Below, piece by piece: positions 1 to 7,050 of a stretch of 64,000 bases of DNA. Made by a program: the position numbers and the translations under genes. The DNA comes from an uncultured Lysobacteraceae bacterium (GTDB lineage Bacteria > Pseudomonadota > Gammaproteobacteria > Xanthomonadales > Xanthomonadaceae), in assembly GCA_936911875.1 (NCBI GenBank), contig CAKZGB010000013.1, positions 1 to 64,000 on the forward strand. The letters are read 5' to 3'. Every line of letters starts with the position of its first letter. Position 1 is the stretch's first letter. The notes beneath the pieces are model-generated. The model was not told the origin of the DNA. It made no database searches and worked only from the letters and a program-made list of their open reading frames with translations.

Positions 1-167
1 CAGGCCTCGTCACGTTTTCAGACTCGCTAGCTGTTCGCTCTACCATTTACCAACTCCCATTTACCATTTACCGGCTAAGCGAGTCGCTGAAACAGCTCAG
101 GCCTCGTCACGTTTTCAGACTCGCTAGCTGTTCGCTCTACCATTTACCAACTGCCATTTACCATTTT
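1..167 (-). repeat. Tandem copies of the proS 3' end plus spacer
   Basis: Positions 1-70 and 98-167 are direct repeats with a 97-bp period that differ at about two bases. The first copy is cut by the window edge, so more may lie outside. Read on the minus strand directly after the proS stop, positions 140-75 encode ERTASESENVTRPELFQRLA and a TAG stop. This closely matches the real ProS tail ASESENVTKPEL. Each unit therefore holds a proS-like tail, a stop and an A/T-rich spacer built on the heptamer GGTAAAT. The coding resemblance is seen directly. Origin by site-specific integration or by tandem duplication is inferred. Confidence 0.85.
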
Positions 168-1907
168 CTAACCGCCGAGCAGCGCAGCTAGCTCTGGCTT
201 GGTTACGTTCTCTGACTCGCTAGCCGCCCTGCTTCGGTATTCAAACGTACCTGCCTCAAGGCCGCGTCCGGAGACCACCACGCGATGCGGGATGCCGAGC
301 AGTTCCATGTCCGCGAACATGTTGCCGGGGCGCAGGCCGCGGTCGTCGAGGCAGACGTCGAGGCCCTTGGCGCGCAGGTCGTCGTAGAGTTCGGTTGCGG
401 CGGCGGTGACGGCGGGGTCGTCTTTGGGGTTGATGATGCAGACGGCGACTTGCCACGGTGCCATCGCGGAGGGCCAGCGGATGCCGGCGTCGTCGTGGTT
501 CTGTTCGATGGCGGCGGCGACGATGCGGGAGACGCCGATACCGTAGCAGCCCATCATGGGGGTGGCGGCCTTGCCGGTTTCGTCGAGCACCGTGCAGTTC
601 ATGTCGCGCGCGTAGCGGTCGCCGAGCTGGAATACGTGGCCGACCTCGATGCCGCGCGCAATGGCCAGCGTGCCCTGGCCGTCGGGCGAGGGGTCGCCTT
701 CGACCACGTTGCGCAGGTCAGCGACCAGCGCGGGCTCCGGAAGGTCGCGGCCCCAGTTGACGCCGCGGATGTGGAACTTGGGCACATTGGCGCCGACGAC
801 AAAGTCGGACAGCACGGCGGCGGCGCGGTCGGCAATGATGCGGATCGGGCGCGGGGTGGGGCCGATATTGCCTTCGCCCTGGAACAGCGGGCCGATAAAG
901 CCGGGCACGGTGCCCAGGGCGTCACGGATTTCCTGTTCGGTCGCCAGGCGGTATTCGCCGATGGCCTTGGTCAGCTTGATCTCGTTGATCTCGTGGTCGC
1001 CGCGCAGAATTGCCATGACCATGTCGCCGGAATCGGTGTTCGATTCGCTGTCGACCGTGATCACGCAAATGGTCTTGGCCGTGCGTTCAATCGGCAGGCC
1101 GATCAGTTCGGCGACGGCAGCGCAGGTGGTTTGCTTGGGCGTATCGACGCGTGCGGCCGTCTCGCTGGGGGCGGGGCGGGTGGCGGTGGTGATCGCTTCG
1201 GCCAGTTCGATATTGGCAGCGTATTCACTGCCCGTGCTGTAGGCGATGGCATCTTCGCCGCTGTCAGCCAGCACCTGGAACTCGTGCGATGCGAAACCGC
1301 CGATGGCGCCCGTATCGGCTTCGACAGCGCGGAACTTGAGGCCCAGGCGCTCGAAGATGCGGACGTAGGTGTCGTACATGTTGCGGTATTCGCGGGCCAG
1401 ATCGTCCTTGGTCAGGTGGAACGAGTAGGCATCCTTCATCAGGAATTCGCGGGCGCGCATGACGCCAAAGCGCGGACGGATCTCATCGCGAAACTTGGTC
1501 TGGATCTGATAGAAGTTCACCGGCAACTGCTTGTACGAAGCAATTTCGTTGCGGGCAAAGTCGGTGATCACTTCCTCGGCGGTGGGGCCGTAGCAGTACT
1601 CAGCCTCTTTGCGATCTTTGATTTTCAGCAGTTGGCCGCCGAACTTTTCCCAACGGCCCGTCTCGTCCCACAGTTCGCGCGGCTGGATGCTGGGCATCAG
1701 CAGCTCGACGGCGCCGGCGTTGTTCATCTCTTCGCGCACGATGGCCTCGACCTTGCGCAGAACGCGCAGGCCCAGTGGGGACCAGGTGTACAGGCCCGAG
1801 GCGAGCTTGCGGATCATGCCGGTGCGGAGCATCAGCTTGTGGCTGGCGAGAACGGCTTCGGCGGGGATTTCCTTGACGGTGCGGAGGTGGTACTGCGAGA
1901 GGCGCAT
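168..1907 (-). CDS. proS: Prolyl-tRNA synthetase (bacterial type, with editing domain)
   Basis: Charges tRNA-Pro with proline in the cytoplasm. The 579-residue product begins MRLSQYHLRTVKEIPAEA, the usual start of this family. An upstream in-frame TTG at 1925 exists, but the ATG at 1907 fits the family better. It has the class II catalytic core, a YbaK-like editing insertion in the middle third (around residues 225-380), the motif 3 region GCYGIGVSRI, and a C-terminal anticodon-binding domain. The last residues, ASESENVTKPELAALLGG, are echoed in the downstream tandem repeats. The gene is divergent from pssA, with only 48 bp between the two starts. Confidence 0.97.
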   Translation of the reverse strand: MRLSQYHLRTVKEIPAEAVLASHKLMLRTGMIRKLASGLYTWSPLGLRVLRKVEAIVREEMNNAGAVELLMPSIQPRELWDETGRWEKFGGQLLKIKDRKEAEYCYGPTAEEVITDFARNEIASYKQLPVNFYQIQTKFRDEIRPRFGVMRAREFLMKDAYSFHLTKDDLAREYRNMYDTYVRIFERLGLKFRAVEADTGAIGGFASHEFQVLADSGEDAIAYSTGSEYAANIELAEAITTATRPAPSETAARVDTPKQTTCAAVAELIGLPIERTAKTICVITVDSESNTDSGDMVMAILRGDHEINEIKLTKAIGEYRLATEQEIRDALGTVPGFIGPLFQGEGNIGPTPRPIRIIADRAAAVLSDFVVGANVPKFHIRGVNWGRDLPEPALVADLRNVVEGDPSPDGQGTLAIARGIEVGHVFQLGDRYARDMNCTVLDETGKAATPMMGCYGIGVSRIVAAAIEQNHDDAGIRWPSAMAPWQVAVCIINPKDDPAVTAAATELYDDLRAKGLDVCLDDRGLRPGNMFADMELLGIPHRVVVSGRGLEAGTFEYRSRAASESENVTKPELAALLGG

Positions 1908-1955
1908 TGGCTGTTTTCGGCGCAAATAAACGTTAATTTTGCCATACTAGGCGGT

Positions 1956-2747
1956 ATGAATCCGCATCCCAATGCGCTACAACAGCCGTCGCGGCGGCGG
2001 GGCATCTATCTGCTGCCCAATCTGTTCACCACGGCCGGCATGTTTTCCGGCTTTTTCGCCATCATTGCGGCCACTCAGGGTCGGTTTGAGCATGCCTGCA
2101 TCGCCATCTTCATGGCCGCAGTGTTCGATGGCATGGACGGCCGCATCGCACGCCTGACCAACACGCAGTCCGAGTTCGGTATGCAATACGACTCGCTGGC
2201 GGATCTCGTTTCGTTTGGCCTGGCGCCCGCGCTGGTGATGTATCACTGGTCGCTGGAGTTTTTGCGCCACGATTCGGCCACGCTCGGTAAATTGGGCTGG
2301 ATGGCTGCATTTTTGTACGCCGCTTGCGGCGCTCTGCGTCTGGCGCGGTTCAACTCGCAAGCCACGCAAGTCGATAAGCGCTGGTTCGTGGGCTTGGCCT
2401 CGCCGGCGGCTGCGGCGCTGATGTCGGCCTTCATCTGGACGTGCGTCGACAACGGGTTCAGTGGTGAGAGCATGCGGTTTGCGGCGCTGCCGATCACGGC
2501 GGTCATCGGCATGCTGATGTTCTCGCGGTTCTTTTACACCTCGTTCAAGGGCTCGCGTAAGGACGATCGCGTTCCGTTCTGGTCCTTGCTGATTCTGGTG
2601 ATGGCGATGATCGGCGTGGCGCTGAATCCGCCCGTCGTGCTGTTGGTGGTGTTTGCGCTGTACGCACTGCTCGGCCCGGTCACGTGGCTGTGGCGCAAGA
2701 TCACGCGCAAACCCTTAGACGTGTCAATTCCGGCCGAGCATGACTGA
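1956..2747 (+). CDS. pssA: CDP-diacylglycerol-serine O-phosphatidyltransferase
   Basis: Integral membrane enzyme that makes phosphatidylserine from CDP-diacylglycerol and serine, the first step towards phosphatidylethanolamine. The 263-residue protein carries the CDP-alcohol phosphotransferase signature at residues 58-83: DGMDGRIAR, then G75, D79 and D83. Several hydrophobic segments follow. The ATG at 1956 gives the normal family N-terminus (MNPHPNALQQPSRRRGIYLLPN). The reading frame is open much further upstream, but that stretch is antisense to proS. Its stop overlaps the next start (ATG at 2740), so translational coupling is likely. Confidence 0.95.
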   Translation: MNPHPNALQQPSRRRGIYLLPNLFTTAGMFSGFFAIIAATQGRFEHACIAIFMAAVFDGMDGRIARLTNTQSEFGMQYDSLADLVSFGLAPALVMYHWSLEFLRHDSATLGKLGWMAAFLYAACGALRLARFNSQATQVDKRWFVGLASPAAAALMSAFIWTCVDNGFSGESMRFAALPITAVIGMLMFSRFFYTSFKGSRKDDRVPFWSLLILVMAMIGVALNPPVVLLVVFALYALLGPVTWLWRKITRKPLDVSIPAEHD

Positions 2748-3168
2748 GTCTTTGTTCTCTACCGAACAAGTGCAATACCTGCGGGCCATGGGCTTGCCGG
2801 TCTACATGCTGCAGGTCGATGAGCCTGCAGTCGCTGCGACACCAGCGCCTTCGGTAGTGAAAGAAACGCCTGCCGAAATGGTGGTGAAGAGCGTCGCGGC
2901 GCCGTCCAGGCCGCAGGCGCCGAAGCCTGCAGTGCCCAAGCTCGAGGAGCCGGTCGCAGCGCCCGTACGTCCTTCGACACGACATGCGTTGCCGCCGGGC
3001 AGTCCGTTGGAACGCGATCTGCTGGCCGCCACGGGTCGCACGCGTCGCAGTGAGGCACGTGCGATGCTCGATACGCTGGGTATTCATGCCGCCACTTTGC
3101 GTGGTGATGCGGCAGCCAAGCGCGCGGCGTGGATTGCGCTGCGCCCCTTGAGGCCTAAGCGCCGGTGA
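2740..3168 (+). CDS. Putative DNA polymerase III psi subunit (HolD-like)
   Basis: A 142-residue protein that overlaps pssA by 8 bp and rimI by 4 bp (GTGA), so it is part of an operon. I did not recognise it at once. Two features suggest psi. First, it sits directly upstream of rimI, as holD does in E. coli. Second, its N-terminus (YLRAMGLPVYML) and C-terminus (LRGDAAAKRAAWIALRPL) resemble the HolD N-terminal chi-binding segment and the terminal LRANPTARAALWQQI helix as I recall them. The middle (about residues 28-85) is Pro/Ala-rich and probably disordered. The gene is well supported; the function is an inference. HolC (chi), its expected partner, is encoded at 9890. Confidence 0.45.
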   Translation: MTESLFSTEQVQYLRAMGLPVYMLQVDEPAVAATPAPSVVKETPAEMVVKSVAAPSRPQAPKPAVPKLEEPVAAPVRPSTRHALPPGSPLERDLLAATGRTRRSEARAMLDTLGIHAATLRGDAAAKRAAWIALRPLRPKRR

Positions 3169-3623
3169 GCCGTTTCATCCGCGACGTGGTCGCTGCCGAT
3201 TTTGATGCGATATGGGCGATTGAGCCGCGGGCCTACCAGTTCCCGTGGACGCAGGAGATTCTGCGCGATTGTCTGCGCGTGCAGTACCCCGCGTGGCTTA
3301 TGCACAATGCCGAAGGCACGGTCATGGGCTACGCCTTCCTGAGCGTCGGAGCCGGCGAGGCGCATCTGCTGAATCTGGCGGTGGCGCCGGAGTTCCAAAA
3401 TCGCGGGGTGGGCCGCGCGCTGTTGGCGTATGTGCTGCAGCAAGGCGAGCAAATGGGCCTGGAGCGCATGTTTCTTGAGGTCCGGCCTTCGAACCATGCG
3501 GCGATTAATCTGTATGACGAGGCGGGTTTTAACGAGATCGGCCGACGTCCCGGCTATTACCCCGCACCCAACGGAGCCCGTGAGGAAGCGATCGTCATGG
3601 CCCGAGAGTATTTGGGACCCTGA
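3165..3623 (+). CDS. rimI: Ribosomal protein bS18-alanine N-acetyltransferase
   Basis: GNAT acetyltransferase of 152 residues that acetylates the N-terminal alanine of ribosomal protein S18. The acetyl-CoA motif A is visible as NLAVAPEFQNRGVGRALL, followed by the LEVRPSNHAAINLYDEAGF block typical of RimI. The start is GTG at 3165, overlapping the stop of the upstream gene, so it is translationally coupled. The order of a small psi-like gene followed by rimI parallels E. coli holD-rimI. Confidence 0.93.
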   Translation: MSRFIRDVVAADFDAIWAIEPRAYQFPWTQEILRDCLRVQYPAWLMHNAEGTVMGYAFLSVGAGEAHLLNLAVAPEFQNRGVGRALLAYVLQQGEQMGLERMFLEVRPSNHAAINLYDEAGFNEIGRRPGYYPAPNGAREEAIVMAREYLGP

Positions 3624-3635
3624 TAAACTGGTGCG

Positions 3636-4805
3636 ATGAGCACATCCAAACGCGAACTGGCGCTGGCCTCGCTGGCCATTCATGGCGGTCAATCCGTCGA
3701 TCCCACCACCGGCGCGGTCATGCCGCCGATCTACGCGACCTCGACCTATGCGCAATCCTCACCGGGTGAGCACCAAGGTTTTGAATACAGCCGCACGCAC
3801 AACCCGACGCGCTTTGCGTACGAGCGTTGTATCGCTGCACTCGAAGGCGGTACGCGCGGCTATGCATTCGGTAGTGGTATGGCGGCGACTTCGACGATTC
3901 TTGAGCTGCTCGATGCCGGCAGCCACATCATCGCAACCGATGATCTGTATGGCGGTACGTATCGCTTGATGGAGCGCGTGCGTCAGCGCACCGCACAGCT
4001 GCAGGTGAGCTGGGTCGATCTGAGCGATGAAGAGGCGTTTAAGGCCGCGATTCGTCCGGAGACCAATATGGTCTGGATCGAGACGCCGACCAATCCGCTG
4101 CTCAAACTGATCGATATCCGCAAAATTGCACGAATTGCCCGTAAAAAAGGCATTTTGGTCGTGGTCGACAACACGTTCTGCTCGCCGATCAATCAGCGTC
4201 CGCTGGAGTTGGGCGCCGACATCGTCATGCATTCGGCCACTAAGTATCTCAACGGCCACTCCGACATGGTCGGTGGCATTGCTGTCGTGGGTGATAACCC
4301 GGAGCTCGCCGAGCAAATGGCGTTCCTGCAAAACTCGATCGGTGCCGTGCAAGGTCCGTTCGACAGCTTTCTGGCGCTGCGTGGCTTAAAGACTCTGGCG
4401 CTGCGTATGCGGGCTCACAACGAGAATGCACTGGTGCTGGCCAAGTGGCTGCAACGCCAGCCGGGCATCGATGACGTGATCTATCCGGGTCTGCGTTCGC
4501 ATCCGCAACACGCCTTGGCGGCCAAGCAGATGGATGGCTTTGGCGGCATGATCAGCGTGCGCGTTAAAGGTGGCGAACGTGGTGCCAAGCGTTTCATGGA
4601 GCGCATGGAGCTGTTCACCATTGCCGAATCGCTCGGCGGCGTCGAATCGCTGGTTAATCACCCGGCCATCATGACGCATGCCTCGATTCCGCCGGCACGT
4701 CGCAAGGAACTCGGTATTACCGACAATCTGGTGCGTATCAGTGTCGGTATCGAAGACATAGCTGACCTAAAGTACGATCTGGCCAACGCGCTAAGCAAAC
4801 GCTGA
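3636..4805 (+). CDS. Cystathionine gamma-synthase/lyase family PLP enzyme
   Basis: A 389-residue Cys/Met-metabolism PLP enzyme (fold type I). The PLP lysine is K203 in SATKYLNGHSD. Other family features are FEYSRTHNPTR near the N-terminus, GSGMAATST, and the C-terminal ESLGGVESL...PAIMTHASIP block. Members either condense O-succinyl- or O-acetyl-homoserine with cysteine (MetB) or cleave cystathionine. Xanthomonads have enzymes reported to do both, so sequence alone does not decide. It starts 12 bp after rimI and probably belongs to the same transcript. Confidence 0.92.
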   Translation: MSTSKRELALASLAIHGGQSVDPTTGAVMPPIYATSTYAQSSPGEHQGFEYSRTHNPTRFAYERCIAALEGGTRGYAFGSGMAATSTILELLDAGSHIIATDDLYGGTYRLMERVRQRTAQLQVSWVDLSDEEAFKAAIRPETNMVWIETPTNPLLKLIDIRKIARIARKKGILVVVDNTFCSPINQRPLELGADIVMHSATKYLNGHSDMVGGIAVVGDNPELAEQMAFLQNSIGAVQGPFDSFLALRGLKTLALRMRAHNENALVLAKWLQRQPGIDDVIYPGLRSHPQHALAAKQMDGFGGMISVRVKGGERGAKRFMERMELFTIAESLGGVESLVNHPAIMTHASIPPARRKELGITDNLVRISVGIEDIADLKYDLANALSKR

Positions 4806-4853
4806 TCGGCTAAAATCAGGGTTTCCTGCTGATTTGTTGTAACGGAGCCCCGG

Positions 4854-5558
4854 ATGTCTGATTCCAAGGTGTACCCGAGCGCAGCTGCCGCCTTACAAGG
4901 CGTGGTTGCAGATAACCAAACCCTAGCTGTTGGGGGTTTTGGCCTCTGCGGCATTCCTGAGGCACTGATCGCTGCGTTGCGCGACACGGGCGTCAAGGGC
5001 CTCACCGCCATCTCCAATAACGCCGGTGTCGATGGCTTCGGTCTGGGCCAACTGCTGGAAACGCGTCAAATTTCCAAGATGATCAGCTCCTACGTGGGCG
5101 AGAACAAGGAATTTGAACGCCAATATCTGGCCGGCGAGCTCGAACTCGAATTCAATCCGCAAGGCACCTTGGCTGAGCGTCTGCGCGCAGGCGGCGCCGG
5201 CATTCCGGCGTTCTTTACCGCTACGGGTTACGGCACCATCGTGGCCGAGGGCAAGGAAACCCGCGAATTCAACGGTAAAAACTACATCATGGAAACCTCG
5301 CTGGTTGCCGACGTTTCGCTGGTGAAAGCATGGAAGGCCGACAAGTCGGGCAACCTGGTGTTCCGCAAGACAGCACGCAACTTCAATCCGGCATGCGCAA
5401 TGGCCGGCAAGGTCTGCGTCGTCGAAGTCGAAGAGATCGTCGAGACCGGCAGCATCGATCCGGATCAGGTGCATCTGCCCGGCATCTATGTCGATCGCAT
5501 CGTGCTCAACGCATCGCCCGAAAAGCGCATTGAACAGCGCACCACCCGTCAAGCCTAA
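4854..5558 (+). CDS. scoA: 3-oxoacid CoA-transferase, subunit A
   Basis: Alpha subunit (234 residues) of a succinyl-CoA:3-ketoacid CoA-transferase, which activates acetoacetate using succinyl-CoA. The glycine-rich CoA-binding loop GGFGLCGIPEALI lies near residue 25. The internal PAFFTATGYGT and the NFNPACAMAGK blocks are typical. A GGAG Shine-Dalgarno sits about 8 bp before the ATG. It forms an operon with the beta subunit 14 bp downstream. A TAAAAT just after the upstream stop could be a promoter -10, but no clear -35 is seen. Confidence 0.94.
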   Translation: MSDSKVYPSAAAALQGVVADNQTLAVGGFGLCGIPEALIAALRDTGVKGLTAISNNAGVDGFGLGQLLETRQISKMISSYVGENKEFERQYLAGELELEFNPQGTLAERLRAGGAGIPAFFTATGYGTIVAEGKETREFNGKNYIMETSLVADVSLVKAWKADKSGNLVFRKTARNFNPACAMAGKVCVVEVEEIVETGSIDPDQVHLPGIYVDRIVLNASPEKRIEQRTTRQA

Positions 5559-5572
5559 TCGGAGAGCTGCAA

Positions 5573-6202
5573 ATGGCCTGGACTCATGACCAAATGGCGC
5601 GCCGTGCGGCGCAGGAACTCACCGACGGTGCCTATGTCAATCTGGGTATCGGCTTGCCGACCCTGGTTGCGAACTTCATTCCGGAAGGCGTGGATGTGAT
5701 GCTGCAATCCGAAAACGGTTTGCTCGGCATCGGTCCGTTCCCGACCGAAGAAGAAATCGACGCCGATCTGATCAACGCCGGCAAGCAAACCGTGACCGCA
5801 GCCAAGGGCGCCAGCTTCTTCGGCTCGCACGATTCGTTTGCGATGATCCGCGGCGGTCACATCGACTTGGCGATTCTCGGTGCGATGCAAGTGACCGAAA
5901 AGGGCGATCTGGCCAACTGGATGATTCCGGGCAAGATGGTCAAAGGCATGGGCGGCGCAATGGACCTGGTCGCCGGCGTCAAGAAAGTCGTGGTGCTGAT
6001 GGAGCACGTCGCCAAAGGCGATGCGCACAAGATCCTGCCGGAGTGCACCTTGCCGCTGACCGGTGTCGGCGTGGTCAATCGCATCATCACCGATCTGGGC
6101 GTCTTTGATGTGACCGAACAGGGTCTGCAGCTCGTGGAGCTGGCCGATGGCGTGACGCGCGAAGAGCTCGACGCCAAGACAGGCGTCAAGATCATCGGCT
6201 AA
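5573..6202 (+). CDS. scoB: 3-oxoacid CoA-transferase, subunit B
   Basis: Beta subunit (209 residues) carrying the catalytic glutamate, E47 in SENGLLGIGP, which forms the enzyme-CoA thioester. The N-terminal NLGIGLPTLVANFIP and the GGAMDLVAGVKKVVVLMEH blocks are characteristic of SCOT beta chains. It follows scoA by 14 bp with a GGAG ribosome site, and its TAA overlaps the ATG of the downstream mutarotase gene. Confidence 0.94.
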   Translation: MAWTHDQMARRAAQELTDGAYVNLGIGLPTLVANFIPEGVDVMLQSENGLLGIGPFPTEEEIDADLINAGKQTVTAAKGASFFGSHDSFAMIRGGHIDLAILGAMQVTEKGDLANWMIPGKMVKGMGGAMDLVAGVKKVVVLMEHVAKGDAHKILPECTLPLTGVGVVNRIITDLGVFDVTEQGLQLVELADGVTREELDAKTGVKIIG

Positions 6203-6993
6203 TGCCGATTCTGCAACTGCATTCGAAGGGCGGTCAGTCGTCTGCCCGCGTCTCCTCATACGGTGCGCGTCTGCTGGACTGGTCGTACAACGGTCAGCCG
6301 CAACTGTTTATGCCCCAAACCGGCGCTGTCGATGACAGCAAAGCGCCGCACGGTGGCGTGCCGGTGCTGTTCCCGCAGTTCGGACTGTTCGGTACCGGCC
6401 GCAAACATGGCGTGGTTCGCGATCGCGAATGGCGCATCGACGATCAAGGTGAATCCTTCTGCCTGATGCGCACTGAGCTGCATGGCGAGGAGGGCAATTT
6501 CGATGTGTTTTTGCGCATTGAACTCGAAGACGAGGGGCCGAGTGTTTATTTCTCGGCGGTGAATGCGAGTTCGGGATCGCAGGCCTTTACCGCGGGGCTG
6601 CACACGTATCTGCGCGTGCCCGATATCGAAACCACGACGCTAAAAGGTCTCGAGGCCACGAGCTACGAAGATGCGCTGCAGGATCTCGCACTGATGGAGC
6701 CGTCGGGAGTCGCACTAGAAGCTCCCGTCAACGTGGATCGCGTCTACGTCGCCACCCCAAGGCGACTGGAATTGCGCACGCCGGAATACGGTTTGCTGCT
6801 GGAACAGAGCGGATTTCACGACACTGTGGTGTGGAACCCCGGTCCTGAGATCGCGCAATCGTTTGCCGATCTCCAAGGCGATGAGTGGCGCCGATTCCTA
6901 TGTGTCGAGGCCGCACAGATTCGCCCGCCGGTGACATTGGGTCCGTACGACACCTGGTACGGTGCACAAAAAATACGCCGGCTCGCGGATTAG
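6202..6993 (+). CDS. D-hexose-6-phosphate mutarotase (YeaD family)
   Basis: Aldose 1-epimerase-like protein of 263 residues that interconverts anomers of hexose 6-phosphates. The family pattern GGVPVLFPQFGLFG...KHGVVRDREW near the N-terminus and the central HTYLRVPDI block with its catalytic histidine are present. The ATG overlaps the scoB stop (TAATG), so it is co-translated with the CoA-transferase although no metabolic link is obvious. Its last codons lie within the terminator hairpin that serves valS on the other strand. Confidence 0.88.
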   Translation: MPILQLHSKGGQSSARVSSYGARLLDWSYNGQPQLFMPQTGAVDDSKAPHGGVPVLFPQFGLFGTGRKHGVVRDREWRIDDQGESFCLMRTELHGEEGNFDVFLRIELEDEGPSVYFSAVNASSGSQAFTAGLHTYLRVPDIETTTLKGLEATSYEDALQDLALMEPSGVALEAPVNVDRVYVATPRRLELRTPEYGLLLEQSGFHDTVVWNPGPEIAQSFADLQGDEWRRFLCVEAAQIRPPVTLGPYDTWYGAQKIRRLAD

Positions 6994-7006
6994 GCGGAGC
7001 CGGCGT
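6970..7006 (-). terminator. Intrinsic terminator of valS
   Basis: Perfect 9-bp stem CGCCGGCTC/GAGCCGGCG at 6976-6984 and 6997-7005 with a 12-base loop. On the minus strand the stem is followed by TATTTTTTG, a classic rho-independent terminator for the leftward valS gene. The hairpin overlaps the end of the mutarotase coding region. Confidence 0.8.
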
Positions 7007-7050
7007 TACTTTAAACGCATGCCCTAGTACATTACGGGCAGCGCACTGAC

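Noticed and set aside
1..167. CRISPR-like array
   Set aside because: Only two units, a 97-bp period, no unique spacers, and clear similarity to the proS tail.
285..1955. N-terminal extension of pssA across proS
   Set aside because: The frame stays open only because it is antisense to proS. The PssA family start fits the ATG at 1956.
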